Shown: positions 17,764 to 27,285, counted from the first letter of the stretch. The stretch: DNA of 64,000 bases from Methylobrevis albus (GCF_015904235.1 NZ_JADZLT010000040.1:248001-312000), one strand, 5' to 3'. Translations and numbers: made by a program. The notes: generated by a model not told the origin, from the letters alone.

Positions 17764-18822
17764 ATGCCGGTTGCACGGGATCTGCGGGTCAGCGTCGATG
17801 AACACCTCGACATCGGCACCATCGCATCGGCATCCGGCGACCTGCGCCGTCTCGCGCAGGACAAGATCAAGGCCGTGCAGGCGGTAACGTCGCAACTCAG
17901 GATGCTGGCGCTCAACGCGATGATCGAAAGCGAGCGCGTCGGCGAACTCGGCCGCGGCTTCCAGGTCGTCGCCGCCGAAGTGCGCGAGATCGCCGCTCGC
18001 GTCGGTGGCATCACCCAGGAACTCGACAAGGAACTCATCGAGCGGATCGACGCCATCACCGACATGACCTCGCGTCTGGCGGCGAGCGCGGCGGGCAGCC
18101 GGATGGTCGACCTCGCCCTCAACGCCATCGAGATCGTCGATCGCAACCTCTATGAGCGCACCTGCGACGTGCGCTGGTGGGCGACGGATTCGGCGGTGGT
18201 CGACTGCGCCACGGCGGGCGCGACGCGCGACACGGTGCAGCGGCTCGGCGTCATCCTCAATGCCTACACCGTCTATCTCGACATCTGGATCGTCGGCCTC
18301 GACGGCCGCGTGATCGCGAGCGGCCGGCCGGAGCAGTTCGCCGTTACCGGCCGCGACGTCTCGCACGAGGCCTGGTTCTCGGATGCGGCAGGCCTGCGCA
18401 GCGGCGACGACTATGCGGTCGCCGACGTCGCGCCGCAGCCGCTGCTCGGCGCGCGGCCGGTCGCGACCTATGCGACGGCCATCCGCGCCGGCGGGGCGGT
18501 GAACGGGCGGACGATCGGCGTGCTCGCGGTGCATTTCGACTGGGAGCCGCAGGCGCGGGCCGTGGTCGACGGCGTGCGGCTGACGCCGGAGGAGCGGGCG
18601 CGCTCGCGGGTGATGCTCGTCGACGGTCGCGGCCGGGTGATCGCCGCGTCGCCGCCGGTGCCGGCCGGGCGGGCCGAAGTGTTTCCGCTGGAGTCCGGCG
18701 GACGCCGGTCCGGCCACTATGTCGACAGCAACGGGGGCACTGTCGGCTTCCACGCGACGCCCGGCTACGAGACCTATCGCGGCCTCGGCTGGTACGGCGT
18801 CATCGTGCAGCAGCCCGCCTGA
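17764..18822 (+). CDS. Soluble chemoreceptor-like protein with C-terminal Cache-like domain
   Basis: A 352-residue protein without signal peptide or membrane segment. Residues about 25-115 are a short chemoreceptor-type helix with ALNAMIESERVGELGRGFQV and VAAEVREIAARV, close to the MCP hairpin tip (usual ALNAAIEAARAGE..GRGFAVVA). Residues about 125-345 look like a Cache/PAS-like sensor domain (DIWIVGLDGRVIASG, then SHEAWFSD, LLGARPVATYATAIR, GVLAVHFDWEPQA). The order is the reverse of ordinary chemoreceptors, which sense first and signal last. Its ligand and kinase partner are unknown; no che genes are in the window. Confidence 0.8.
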   Translation: MPVARDLRVSVDEHLDIGTIASASGDLRRLAQDKIKAVQAVTSQLRMLALNAMIESERVGELGRGFQVVAAEVREIAARVGGITQELDKELIERIDAITDMTSRLAASAAGSRMVDLALNAIEIVDRNLYERTCDVRWWATDSAVVDCATAGATRDTVQRLGVILNAYTVYLDIWIVGLDGRVIASGRPEQFAVTGRDVSHEAWFSDAAGLRSGDDYAVADVAPQPLLGARPVATYATAIRAGGAVNGRTIGVLAVHFDWEPQARAVVDGVRLTPEERARSRVMLVDGRGRVIAASPPVPAGRAEVFPLESGGRRSGHYVDSNGGTVGFHATPGYETYRGLGWYGVIVQQPA

Positions 18823-18854
18823 TCCGGCCGGCGAGGGCAGGAAACAGCCCGTGC

Positions 18855-20030
18855 CTAACGGGAGAGCGCGCTCATGGCGGCGTCGAGGCCGGCGAGCGTC
18901 AGCGGATACATCCGCCCGCCGACGGCCTGGCGCACCAGCCCGACCGAGGCGGTGTAGTCCCAGTGCGCCTCGGGCAGCGGGTTGAGCCAGGCGAGCTTCG
19001 GCCAGGCGTGCGTCACCCGGGCGAGCCAGGCGGAGCCCGGCTCGTCGTTCCAGTGCTCGACCGAGCCGCCCGGATAGGTGATCTCGTAGGGGCTCATCGC
19101 CGCGTCGCCGACGACGACGATGCGGGTGTCGGCCGGGAAGGTGTGGATGAGGTCGATCGTCGGCACGCTCTCGACGTGGCGACGGCTGTTCTCGCGCCAG
19201 ACCCGCTCGTAGATGCAGTTGTGGAAATAGAAGTGCTCGAGGTGCTTGAACTCGGAGCGCGCCGCCGAGAACAGCTCCTCGCAGATGCGGACGTGGTCGT
19301 CCATCGAGCCGCCGACGTCGAGCAGCAGCACCACCTTCACCGCATTGCGCCGCTCGGCCCGCATGCGCACGTCGAGCCAGCCCTGCCGGGCGGTGGCGTC
19401 GATGGTGCCGCCGAGGTCGAGTTCGTCGCGGGCGCCGGCCCGGGCGAACCGGCGCAGGCGCTTCAGGGCCACCTTGATGTTGCGGGTGCCGATCTCGACG
19501 CGGTCGTCGAGGTCGCGAAACTCGCGCCGGTCCCAGACCTTCACCGCGCGGCGATGGCGGCTGCGGTCCTGCCCGATGCGCACGCCCTCGGGATTGTAGC
19601 CGTAGGCGCCGAACGGCGAGGTGCCGGCAGTGCCGATCCACTTCGAGCCGCCCTGGTGGCGGTCCTTCTGCTCGGCGAGGCGCTGCTTCAGCGTCTCCAT
19701 CAGCTTGTCGAAGCCGCCAAGCGCCGTGATCTCCGCCTTCTCCTCCTCGGTGAGAATGCGCTCGGCGAGCTTCTTCAACCACTCGTCCGGGATCTCCGCC
19801 GAAACTGAATCCGACAGAAGTTCCAGGCCCTTGAAAACCTGCGAGAAAACCCGGTCGAACCGGTCGAGATGCGCTTCATCCTTCACGAGAACCGCACGGG
19901 CGAAATAGTAGAAGCGCTCGACGTCGAGGTCGGGCACGTCCTGCTCCATCCCGGCCATCAGGTCGAGGTACTCGCGGACCGACACCGGCACGCCGGCGGC
20001 TTTGAGCTCGGTGAAGAAGGTGAGGAACAT
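18855..20030 (-). CDS. VWA-domain protein of the CoxE/MadC-like family
   Basis: A 391-residue cytoplasmic protein. The N-terminal helical region (1-130, FFTELKAAGVPVSVREYLDL) and the C-terminal von Willebrand A domain (about 215-390) are typical of CoxE-like proteins. The metal site reads DVGGSMDDH, where the first Ser of DxSxS is Gly. Family members work with a MoxR-type AAA+ ATPase in assembling or inserting metal cofactors. A matching MoxR gene occurs at 24680-25525, about 4.6 kb away on the same strand, rather than adjacent as usual. Confidence 0.85.
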   Translation of the reverse strand: MFLTFFTELKAAGVPVSVREYLDLMAGMEQDVPDLDVERFYYFARAVLVKDEAHLDRFDRVFSQVFKGLELLSDSVSAEIPDEWLKKLAERILTEEEKAEITALGGFDKLMETLKQRLAEQKDRHQGGSKWIGTAGTSPFGAYGYNPEGVRIGQDRSRHRRAVKVWDRREFRDLDDRVEIGTRNIKVALKRLRRFARAGARDELDLGGTIDATARQGWLDVRMRAERRNAVKVVLLLDVGGSMDDHVRICEELFSAARSEFKHLEHFYFHNCIYERVWRENSRRHVESVPTIDLIHTFPADTRIVVVGDAAMSPYEITYPGGSVEHWNDEPGSAWLARVTHAWPKLAWLNPLPEAHWDYTASVGLVRQAVGGRMYPLTLAGLDAAMSALSR

Positions 20031-20254
20031 CGTCGCATCGCCCGCTGCTCGAGCGCCGTGCGGGCGGCGCGTGCCCCGGCGCGGAATCAGGCTATAGTCG
20101 CGCTCGGGGCAGGCGGGTCAACCGGTCCGCTGTCGCAGACCGCCCGGAACGGGGTCGCGCCGGGCCGGACGGACGCCTGTCTTCCGCGGCACGCGGCGGG
20201 TCCGGACCCGCAGGCGCCGCTCTTCGCAACGGCCAAGGATACCGAACCCGCATC

Positions 20255-20806
20255 ATGGCGCGACTGCTTCTGCTTCGACACGCGAAATCGGCCTGGGGCG
20301 ACCCGACGCTGCGCGACTTCGACCGGCCGCTCAACCTGCGCGGCCGCGCCTCGGCACCGCTGATGGGGCGGCACATGGCCGACCACCGGCTGGCGCCCGA
20401 CCGGGTGCTGTGCTCCAGCGCCCGGCGCACGCGCGAGACCTTCGCCGGCATCCTGCCGTTCTTTGCGACCGACATCTCGGCGCACTTCGTTCGCCGGCTC
20501 TACGAGACCACCGAGGCGGGCTACCTGAAGACGATCCGCGATCTCGGCGGGGCGGCACGCACGCTGCTGGTGATCGGCCATAATCCGACGATCCAGTCCT
20601 TCGCGCTCTCGATGATCGACCGCGGCAACCCCGAGCTCACCGAGCAGATCCGCGAGAAATACCCGACCGCCGGGCTGGCGGTGATCGACGTCGACGGCGA
20701 CGACTGGTCGAAGCTGGTGCCCGGCACCGGCCGCATCGTCGCCTTCTTCCGCCCGCGCGAGCTGGAACTCGTCGGCGGCGAGGAGACGGAAGAGGTCGAC
20801 GACTAG
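20255..20806 (+). CDS. sixA: SixA-type phosphohistidine phosphatase
   Basis: A 183-residue member of the histidine phosphatase superfamily. The catalytic motif is LLLRHAKSAWGD near residue 8 (RHG replaced by RHA, as in SixA), followed by DFDRPLNLRGR, the SSARRTRET block and the second histidine in LLVIGHNPTIQ. SixA removes phosphate from Hpt domains and PTS proteins; an Hpt-like protein is encoded 6 kb upstream, but a link is only speculation. It precedes ycjX. Confidence 0.88.
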   Translation: MARLLLLRHAKSAWGDPTLRDFDRPLNLRGRASAPLMGRHMADHRLAPDRVLCSSARRTRETFAGILPFFATDISAHFVRRLYETTEAGYLKTIRDLGGAARTLLVIGHNPTIQSFALSMIDRGNPELTEQIREKYPTAGLAVIDVDGDDWSKLVPGTGRIVAFFRPRELELVGGEETEEVDD

Positions 20807-20919
20807 GTTCGGTCTGCCTCCGGCAGGGCGTCTTTTGCAACGGGGCCGGCGACACCCTACATCGGGGTCGCATCTCCGGCGTCGCAGCCGGCCATCCGGC
20901 CCCGAAGGACGAACCCCGC

Positions 20920-22548
20920 TTGAAGCTCACCTCGCTCGCCGACGACGCCCGGATCGCGCTCGACAATCTCGTGGACTTCGCCGGCGGGCTCGCCGGCGGC
21001 GGCCAGATCCGCCTCGGCGTCGCGGGCCTCGCCCGCGCCGGCAAGACCGTGTTCATCACCTCGCTGGTGCACAACCTGGTGCACGGCGGCCGGCTGCCGC
21101 TGTTCGAACCGTGGCGCAGCCAGCGGCTGATCGGCGCCGAGCTGAAACCGCAGCTGCACGACGACGTGCCGACGTTCGACTACCGCTCGCATGTCCGCCA
21201 ACTGGTCGACCAGCGCACCTGGCCGGAATCGACGCGGCAGATCGCCGAGATGCGGCTGACGATCGCCTATGAATCGGCGACCTTCCTCGGCCGCAACATC
21301 GGCGCCGGCAAGCTGCACCTCGACATCGTCGACTATCCGGGCGAGTGGCTGCTCGACCTGCCGCTGCTCGGCAAGGATTTCCGCACCTGGTCGCGCGAGG
21401 CGATCGACCGGGCGCGGTCGATCGGGCGCAGCGACATCGCCGGCGCCTGGCTCGCCGCGCTGCCGGGCCACGATCCGGCGGCACCCGAGAGCGACGAGGT
21501 CGCAGCCGAAGCCGCGCGGCTCTTCACCGCCTATCTCGCCGCCTGCCGCGCCGATACGCACGCCCTGTCGCTGGTGCCACCGGGCCGCTTCCTGATGCCC
21601 GGCGATCTCGAGGGCTCGCCGGCGCTGACCTTCGCGCCGCTGCTGCTGCCGGGGGAGGGCGGCGCGCGCAAGGACAGTCTCTGGGCGATGATGGAGCGGC
21701 GCTACGAGGCCTACAAGCAGGTGGTGGTGAAGCCGTTCTTCCGCACCCACTTCGCCCGGCTCGACCGGCAGGTGGTGCTGATCGACGCGCTCGCCGCGCT
21801 CAACGCCGGCCCCGCCGCGGTCGCCGATCTCGCGCTGGCGCTGGAGGAGATCCTCGCCTGCTTCCGGCCGGGGCGATCGTCGTGGCTCGGCTCGGTGCTG
21901 TCGCGGCGGATCGACCGCATCCTGATCGCCGCCACCAAGGCCGACCACCTGCACCACACCAGCCACGATCGACTCGAAAAGCTGATGAGCCGCATCTTGC
22001 GCTCGTCGATCGACCGGGCGCGCGATGCCGGTGCCAGCGTCGAGGTGAAGGCGATCGCGGCGGTGCGGGCGACGCGCGAGGCGAGCGTGCGCCAGGGCGG
22101 CGAGACGCTGCCCTGCATCCTCGGCATTCCGCAGGCCGGCGAGACCATCGACGGGCGGCGGTTCGATGGGTCCGAGGAAATCGCTTTGTTTCCCGGGGAC
22201 TTGCCGGAAGATCCCGAAGTCTTTTTCCAGGTGGTTGAGAGCCTGATTCAAGCCGCTCACGCGCGGATCGACGCCCTGCACGGCGACGGAGCTCAAGTTG
22301 AGAATCCGATTCATGACGTTTCAGCGACGAATCCGGGTGCTGCGGGGCTGAATCCGGCGGGGCGGGCAGGGCCCTGGTCGGCGCGGCGTTCCCCGGTCGA
22401 GGCGGCCGGATCGCTGGTGCCCGACCTCCGCTTCCTGCGCTTCCGGCCGCCGCGGCTCGAGGTCACCGCCGAAGGCACCACGCTGTCGCTGCCGCATATC
22501 CGGCTCGACCGCGCGATCGACTTCCTCATCGGAGACAAGCTGGCATGA
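20920..22548 (+). CDS. ycjX: YcjX family P-loop protein
   Basis: A 542-residue cytoplasmic protein of the YcjX (DUF463) family. Walker A is GLARAGKTVFITSLVHN near residue 42. Family blocks include LDIVDYPGEWLLDLPLL, LLLPGEGGARKDSL, RHFARLDRQVVLIDAL-like text (here THFARLDRQVVLID) and ATKADHLHHTSHDRL. It starts with TTG ten bases after GAAGGA; no ATG fits ahead of the conserved N-terminus. Its last four bases overlap ycjF as ATGA. YcjX and YcjF are stress-associated partners of uncertain function. A low-complexity insert lies near residues 465-495. Confidence 0.9.
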   Translation: MKLTSLADDARIALDNLVDFAGGLAGGGQIRLGVAGLARAGKTVFITSLVHNLVHGGRLPLFEPWRSQRLIGAELKPQLHDDVPTFDYRSHVRQLVDQRTWPESTRQIAEMRLTIAYESATFLGRNIGAGKLHLDIVDYPGEWLLDLPLLGKDFRTWSREAIDRARSIGRSDIAGAWLAALPGHDPAAPESDEVAAEAARLFTAYLAACRADTHALSLVPPGRFLMPGDLEGSPALTFAPLLLPGEGGARKDSLWAMMERRYEAYKQVVVKPFFRTHFARLDRQVVLIDALAALNAGPAAVADLALALEEILACFRPGRSSWLGSVLSRRIDRILIAATKADHLHHTSHDRLEKLMSRILRSSIDRARDAGASVEVKAIAAVRATREASVRQGGETLPCILGIPQAGETIDGRRFDGSEEIALFPGDLPEDPEVFFQVVESLIQAAHARIDALHGDGAQVENPIHDVSATNPGAAGLNPAGRAGPWSARRSPVEAAGSLVPDLRFLRFRPPRLEVTAEGTTLSLPHIRLDRAIDFLIGDKLA

Positions 22549-23555
22549 GCGAGACCCCGTCGCCGCGCCGACCCACCGCCTTCCGTCTCGACGACCCCGA
22601 CGTCGTCGTCGCGGGGAGCCGCGAGGCGCCGGCCGGCCGCATCGTCGTCGAACCCGAGCCGGACGACGTGCCGGCGCTGCCGGTGCCGCCGCGGCGGCGC
22701 GGTTTTCGCTGGGGCCGCCTGTTCTGGAGCGGCGTCGGCGGTCTCGTCACCCTCGGCATCGGCCTCTCGGTCGACCGGCTGGTGCGCGACCTGTTCGCCC
22801 GCGAGGACTGGCTCGGCTGGCTCGGCCTCGGCCTCGCGGCGCTCGCGTCCGTCGCGGCGGTAGCGATCATCGTGCGCGAGGTCGCCGGGATCTGGCGGCT
22901 GGCTCGGATCGACGAGCTGCGCGCCGATGCGGCGGCGGCGGTGCTGGGCGACGACACGCCGAAGGCGGTGAAGGTCGCCGAGGGCCTCGTCGCGCTCTAC
23001 CGCGAGCGGCCGCAGACGGCGCGCGGGCGGGCGGCGGTGGCCGGCCACCTCGGCGAAGTCATCGACGGGCGCGACCTGATGGTGCTGGTCGAGGCCGACC
23101 TCGTGACGCCGCTGGACCGGGCGGCGCAGCGGCTGGTGGCGGATGCGGCGAAGAAGGTCTCGATCGTTACCGCGATCTCGCCGCGGGCGGTGGTCGACCT
23201 CGTCTTCGTGCTGGTGACGGTGCTCGGGCTGATCCGCCGCCTCGCCGACCTCTACGGCGGCCGGCCGGGCACGATCGGCTTCCTCGGGCTCACCCGTCAC
23301 GTCTTCGCGCATCTCGCCGTCACCGGCGGCATGGCGGCGGGCGACGGGCTGGTGCAGCAGATCCTCGGCCACGGCATCGCAGCGCGGCTCTCCACCCGGC
23401 TTGGCGAGGGCGTCATCAACGGGCTGCTCACCGCCCGCGTCGGGCTGGCGGCGATCGACGTCTGCCGGCCGATGCCCTTCGTCGCCGCCACCCGGCCCGG
23501 CATCCAGGAGGTGATGGGCGGGCTGATGCCGGAGGCCGAGGCGAAGACGCGCTGA
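22545..23555 (+). CDS. ycjF: YcjF-family inner membrane protein (TIGR01620/DUF697)
   Basis: A 336-residue membrane protein. After about 60 polar residues there are two hydrophobic segments (about 63-83 and 87-107). The C-terminal DUF697-like region includes RAVVDLVFVLVTVLGLIRRLADLYGGRPG in the middle and ARVGLAAIDVCRPMPFV near the end. It overlaps ycjX by ATGA, the usual pairing for this family. Confidence 0.9.
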   Translation: MSETPSPRRPTAFRLDDPDVVVAGSREAPAGRIVVEPEPDDVPALPVPPRRRGFRWGRLFWSGVGGLVTLGIGLSVDRLVRDLFAREDWLGWLGLGLAALASVAAVAIIVREVAGIWRLARIDELRADAAAAVLGDDTPKAVKVAEGLVALYRERPQTARGRAAVAGHLGEVIDGRDLMVLVEADLVTPLDRAAQRLVADAAKKVSIVTAISPRAVVDLVFVLVTVLGLIRRLADLYGGRPGTIGFLGLTRHVFAHLAVTGGMAAGDGLVQQILGHGIAARLSTRLGEGVINGLLTARVGLAAIDVCRPMPFVAATRPGIQEVMGGLMPEAEAKTR

Positions 23556-23658
23556 CGCGGCGCGTCGGGCTCGTCCGGCCCTCGTCCGGCGTTGACGGCG
23601 GCGCGGGCTTGGACCACCTTCCGCCGGCCTATCGCCCCGAGCCGCCGGTGCCCACCAG

Positions 23659-24675
23659 ATGTCGAGCCCGCCTCCCGTCGCCGACGCCGTCGCCTCGCAT
23701 TTCGATCCGTCCGGCCTCGCGCCCGGGCTGATCTGGGCCTATCGCTTCCGCCCTGGCGCAGCGCCGGTGGCGGTCGGCGCTGCGGCGCTCGAGGCGGGCG
23801 GCGAGGGCTGGACCTGGATCCACCTCAACCTCGCCGACCAGCGCTGCCGCGCGCTCCTCGCCGGGCTGACGTCGCTGCCGCCGGCCGCGCGGTCGTTCCT
23901 GCTGCTCGACGAGGAGGCGTTCGGCGTCGAGGCCGAGGGCGGCGCGCTGCACGGCGTCTGCGCCGACTTCTGCCGCGAGTTCGAGCGCGGCGACACCGCC
24001 GAGATCGGCCGGCTGCGCTTCGCCTTCAACGAGGCCGTCGTCGTCACCGGCCGGCGCACGCCGCTGGTCGCGGTGCACGATCTCGGCGTGGCGGTGGAGG
24101 CGGGCCTGCGGCTGGAGGCGCCCGCGGACGTCGTCACCGAGCTGATCGGCCGCTTCACCACCACCGCCGGCCGGCTGGTCCGCAGCATGATGGCCGACCT
24201 CGACACGATCGAGGACCACGTCGTGTCGGACGAGGTGAGCCAGGAGCGGCGCAATCTGGTGCCGGTGCGGCGCCAGGCGGTGGGCCTCCACCGCCAGCTC
24301 GCGGCGCTCACCGAAATGGTGCGAGAATGGGAGGAGCGCGCCGAGGTCGACGGCGGCACCTGGGCGCTCGCCGACGTCGGCCGGCTCGGCGACCGGCTCG
24401 CGGCGATCGGCGGCGGGGTCGCCACCGTGCAGGAGCGGGCGCGGCTGCTGCAGGACGAGGTGGCGGCAAAGCTCGCCGAGGAGACCAATCGCTCGCTGCG
24501 GACGCTGTCGCTGATGACCGGCATGATGCTGCCGGGCAGTCTCGTCGCCGGCTTCTTCGGCATGAACGTCGCCAGCCTGCCGCTGACCGACACGCCCGGC
24601 GGCTTCTGGATCGCCGTCGCGGTGGCGTTCGCCGCGACCTGGGGCTTCTACATGCTGCTGCAGAAGCTGAGCTGA
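23659..24675 (+). CDS. CorA-family (ZntB-like) metal ion transporter
   Basis: A 338-residue CorA-superfamily channel. The long N-terminal cytoplasmic part ends in the stalk helix, followed by two C-terminal membrane segments. The signature GMN is present in VAGFFGMNVASLPL, preceded by MTGMMLPGSL. Overall length and the EGWTWIHLNLADQRCRALL opening fit the ZntB branch, which moves zinc or other divalent ions; substrate cannot be decided from sequence. It converges on the MoxR gene only 4 bases away. Confidence 0.85.
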   Translation: MSSPPPVADAVASHFDPSGLAPGLIWAYRFRPGAAPVAVGAAALEAGGEGWTWIHLNLADQRCRALLAGLTSLPPAARSFLLLDEEAFGVEAEGGALHGVCADFCREFERGDTAEIGRLRFAFNEAVVVTGRRTPLVAVHDLGVAVEAGLRLEAPADVVTELIGRFTTTAGRLVRSMMADLDTIEDHVVSDEVSQERRNLVPVRRQAVGLHRQLAALTEMVREWEERAEVDGGTWALADVGRLGDRLAAIGGGVATVQERARLLQDEVAAKLAEETNRSLRTLSLMTGMMLPGSLVAGFFGMNVASLPLTDTPGGFWIAVAVAFAATWGFYMLLQKLS

Positions 24676-24679
24676 ACCG

Positions 24680-25525
24680 TCAGCGGCTCTCGCGCCGGGC
24701 CATGAAGGCGAGGCGCTCGAAGAGGTGGACGTCCTGCTCGTTTTTCAGCAGGGCGCCGTGCAGCGGCGGGATCGCCGACTTCGCGTCCTTCGCCCTGAGC
24801 ACCGACGGGTCGATGTCCTCGTTGACGAGCAGCTTGATCCAGTCGAGCAGCTCCGAGGTCGAGGGGCGCTTCTTCAGCCCCGGCGTCTCGCGGATCGCGA
24901 AGAAGGCGCCGAGCGCCTCCGACAGCAGTTTCGGCTTCAGCTTCGGGAAGTGCACCTCGACGATCGCCGCCAGCGTGTCGGCGTCGGGGAAGCGGATGTA
25001 GTGGAAGAAGCAGCGGCGCAGGAAGGCGTCGGGCAGTTCCTTCTCGTTATTCGAGGTGATCAGGATCACCGGCCGCTGCACCGCCTTGACCGTCTCGCCG
25101 GTCTCGTAGACGTGGAACTCCATGCGGTCGAGTTCCTGCAAGAGGTCGTTCGGGAACTCGATGTCCGCCTTGTCGATCTCATCGATCAGCAGCACGGGGC
25201 GCACCGGCGCGGTGAACGCCTCCCAGAGCTTGCCGCGGCGGATGTAGTTCGCAACGTCCGCGACGCGCGGGTCGCCGAGCTGGCTGTCGCGCAGGCGCGA
25301 GACGGCGTCGTATTCGTAGAGCCCCTGCTGCGCCCTGGTCGTCGACTTGACGTGCCACTCGATCAGCGGCGCGCCGAGCGCGCGCGCCACCTCGCGGGCG
25401 AGCACCGTCTTGCCGGTGCCCGGCTCGCCCTTCACCAGCAGGGGGCGCTCCAGCGTCACCGCGGCGTTGACCGCGACGACGAGATCGTCGGTCGCGACAT
25501 AGCTTTCGGTTCCCTGGAAACGCAT
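24680..25525 (-). CDS. MoxR-family AAA+ ATPase
   Basis: A 281-residue AAA+ ATPase. It starts MRFQGTESYVATDDL; Walker A is GEPGTGKTVLAREVAR, Walker B is LLIDEIDKADIEF, and sensor 1 is ITSNNEKELPDAFLRRCFF. These are typical of the MoxR branch that works with CoxE-type VWA proteins; the candidate partner is at 18855-20030. The long frame upstream of this start has no conserved sequence and overlaps the flgE promoter region. Confidence 0.9.
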   Translation of the reverse strand: MRFQGTESYVATDDLVVAVNAAVTLERPLLVKGEPGTGKTVLAREVARALGAPLIEWHVKSTTRAQQGLYEYDAVSRLRDSQLGDPRVADVANYIRRGKLWEAFTAPVRPVLLIDEIDKADIEFPNDLLQELDRMEFHVYETGETVKAVQRPVILITSNNEKELPDAFLRRCFFHYIRFPDADTLAAIVEVHFPKLKPKLLSEALGAFFAIRETPGLKKRPSTSELLDWIKLLVNEDIDPSVLRAKDAKSAIPPLHGALLKNEQDVHLFERLAFMARRESR

Positions 25526-25633
25526 CGGCCTTCGGCTCCCGTCCGGTTGATCCCGGGGGAGGGTAGGGGCGCTTGTGCAGCGCGGCAAGCGGGCGTGCGC
25601 AAGCGCCGCGGCGGCGCCGGCGACCGACATGCC

Positions 25634-25650
25634 CCGGCAGCTTTTGCCGG
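25634..25650 (+). promoter_or_regulatory. Putative FlbD enhancer site upstream of flgE
   Basis: Palindrome CCGGCAGCTTTTGCCGG (CCGGCA, 5-base spacer, TGCCGG). It lies about 93 bp before the sigma-54 promoter of flgE. The same GGCA-N5-TGCC core occurs before flgI and flgF at a similar distance. Confidence 0.6.
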
Positions 25651-25742
25651 CATCGCCCGGAATTGCCGGGACCTGGGGGGTACGCACGCCGGGCCATCGC
25701 CGCAAGCCATTGATTTATATCGCGCCTTCTGCCGCGAAGCGC

Positions 25743-25757
25743 TGGCATGCGGCTTGC
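25743..25757 (+). promoter_or_regulatory. Sigma-54 promoter of flgE
   Basis: TGGCATGCGGCTTGC matches the -24/-12 consensus TGGCAC-N5-TTGC with one mismatch and exact spacing. It is 70 bases before the flgE start, and an enhancer-like palindrome lies upstream. Confidence 0.75.
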
Positions 25758-25826
25758 GCTTGGAAACCCGAGGCGGTCTCGCTCATCCGGACCGCGGACC
25801 ATTTGCAACGAACGGGGAATTCGGCC

Positions 25827-27203
25827 GTGGGTATCCTCTCAGCCATGAACAAGTCGGTCGGCGGACTGGCTGCACAGGCGTTCGCACTCGAGAACATCTC
25901 GGGCAACATCGCCAACACGCAGACCACCGGCTACAAGCGCACCGACACGAGCTTCCAGGACCTGGTGCCGAACGGCGGCGGCCGCGTCAGCATCCAGCCG
26001 GCCGGCAACGTCACCGCGACGTCGCGCGCCACCAACACGGTGCAGGGCGCGATCGAGGCGTCGCAGTCCGAGACCTCGATGGCGATCAAGGGCGACGGCT
26101 ACTTCGTGATCCGGCAGAAGGCCGGCGAGGTGGATGGACGCCCGATCTTCACCGAGCAGAACATCTACACCCGGCGCGGCGACTTCGAGATCGACAAGGA
26201 CGGCTATCTCGTCAACGGCGCCGGCTACTACCTGACCGGCCTGCCGATCGACCAGGCGACCGGCAATCCTTCGGGCGACGCCACCGAGATGATCCAGATC
26301 ACCAACGACGCGCTCAACGCCGAGGCGACGCAGGAGATCGAGTACCGGCTGAACCTGCCGAGCAGCCCGCTGACGGCGAACGCGGTGCAGGATCCCGACA
26401 CCGAGGGCTCCGAGCTCTGGACGCCGACCGATCCGGACACGAGCTCGATCTCGGCCGCCAACTCCAGCGACTTCCTCAACGAATCGATCTCGGGCGGCGC
26501 GGTCACGGCCTATGATGCCAACGGCACGCCGGTCGGCGTGCAGTTCCGCTGGGCGAAGGTCGAAGTTCCGGCCGACGCAGAGGCGGGCGTCACGGACAGC
26601 TGGCAGCTGTTCTATCTCTCCAACTCGAAGGCGACCGGCGACGAGCCGATGTGGACCAACGCCGGCGAGCGCTACGACTTCAACGCCGGCGGCCGGGTGG
26701 TCAGCCCGACGACGACGCAGCTCTCCATCCCGGACATGACGATCAACGGCGTCGATCTCGGCGACATCCGGCTCGACCACGGCAGCAACGGCCTGACCCA
26801 GTACGACGACCAGAACGGCGTCACCAGCGTCACCCGCCTGACGCAGGACGGCGTGCCGCCGGGCGACTTCGTCGATCTGGCGATCACGGACGGCGGCCGC
26901 GTGGTGGCGAGCTATTCGAACGGGAGGACGATCGAGGTCTACCAGATCCCGCTCGTCTCCTTCAACGGCGACAGCAGCCTGCGCCGGCTCGACGGCGGCG
27001 CCTTCGCCCAGACGAAGGAGTCGGGTGCGCCGGTCGCCGGTGCATCGGGCTCGATCGTCGGCTCGTCGCTCGAAGCCTCCAACGTCGATCTCGGCGAGGA
27101 GTTCACCAAGCTGATCGTCACGCAGCAGGCCTTCTCGGCCAACTCGCGCGCCATCACCACGGCGAACGACATGCTCACCGAGGTGCTGAACATCGTCCGG
27201 TGA
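25827..27203 (+). CDS. flgE: Flagellar hook protein FlgE
   Basis: A 458-residue hook subunit. The start is taken as GTG, giving VGILSAMNKSVGGLAAQAFA; this aligns with the usual N-terminus of alphaproteobacterial FlgE. The next Met (six codons later) would remove conserved residues. The N-terminal rod motif ENISGNIANTQTTGYKR and the C-terminal TKLIVTQQAFSANSRAITT with MLTEVLNIVR are hallmarks of the hook/rod family. The central domain is variable. A sigma-54 promoter lies upstream, and flgK and flgL follow. The protein is exported by the flagellar type III system and polymerises into the hook. Confidence 0.95.
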   Translation: MGILSAMNKSVGGLAAQAFALENISGNIANTQTTGYKRTDTSFQDLVPNGGGRVSIQPAGNVTATSRATNTVQGAIEASQSETSMAIKGDGYFVIRQKAGEVDGRPIFTEQNIYTRRGDFEIDKDGYLVNGAGYYLTGLPIDQATGNPSGDATEMIQITNDALNAEATQEIEYRLNLPSSPLTANAVQDPDTEGSELWTPTDPDTSSISAANSSDFLNESISGGAVTAYDANGTPVGVQFRWAKVEVPADAEAGVTDSWQLFYLSNSKATGDEPMWTNAGERYDFNAGGRVVSPTTTQLSIPDMTINGVDLGDIRLDHGSNGLTQYDDQNGVTSVTRLTQDGVPPGDFVDLAITDGGRVVASYSNGRTIEVYQIPLVSFNGDSSLRRLDGGAFAQTKESGAPVAGASGSIVGSSLEASNVDLGEEFTKLIVTQQAFSANSRAITTANDMLTEVLNIVR

Positions 27204-27285
27204 GCCGCCAGAGCGTGGGCGGAGCGCGGTTCCGGCGGCGGGTTAAGCCGAGGCCGGGACGCGCGCTCCGGCGCGAGGAAATGCG

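Noticed and set aside
23592..25001. Plus-strand frame of 469 codons over the CorA-like gene
   Set aside because: It is out of frame with the CorA-family protein, which has the GMN motif and membrane segments; the alternative translation is Arg/Gly-rich.
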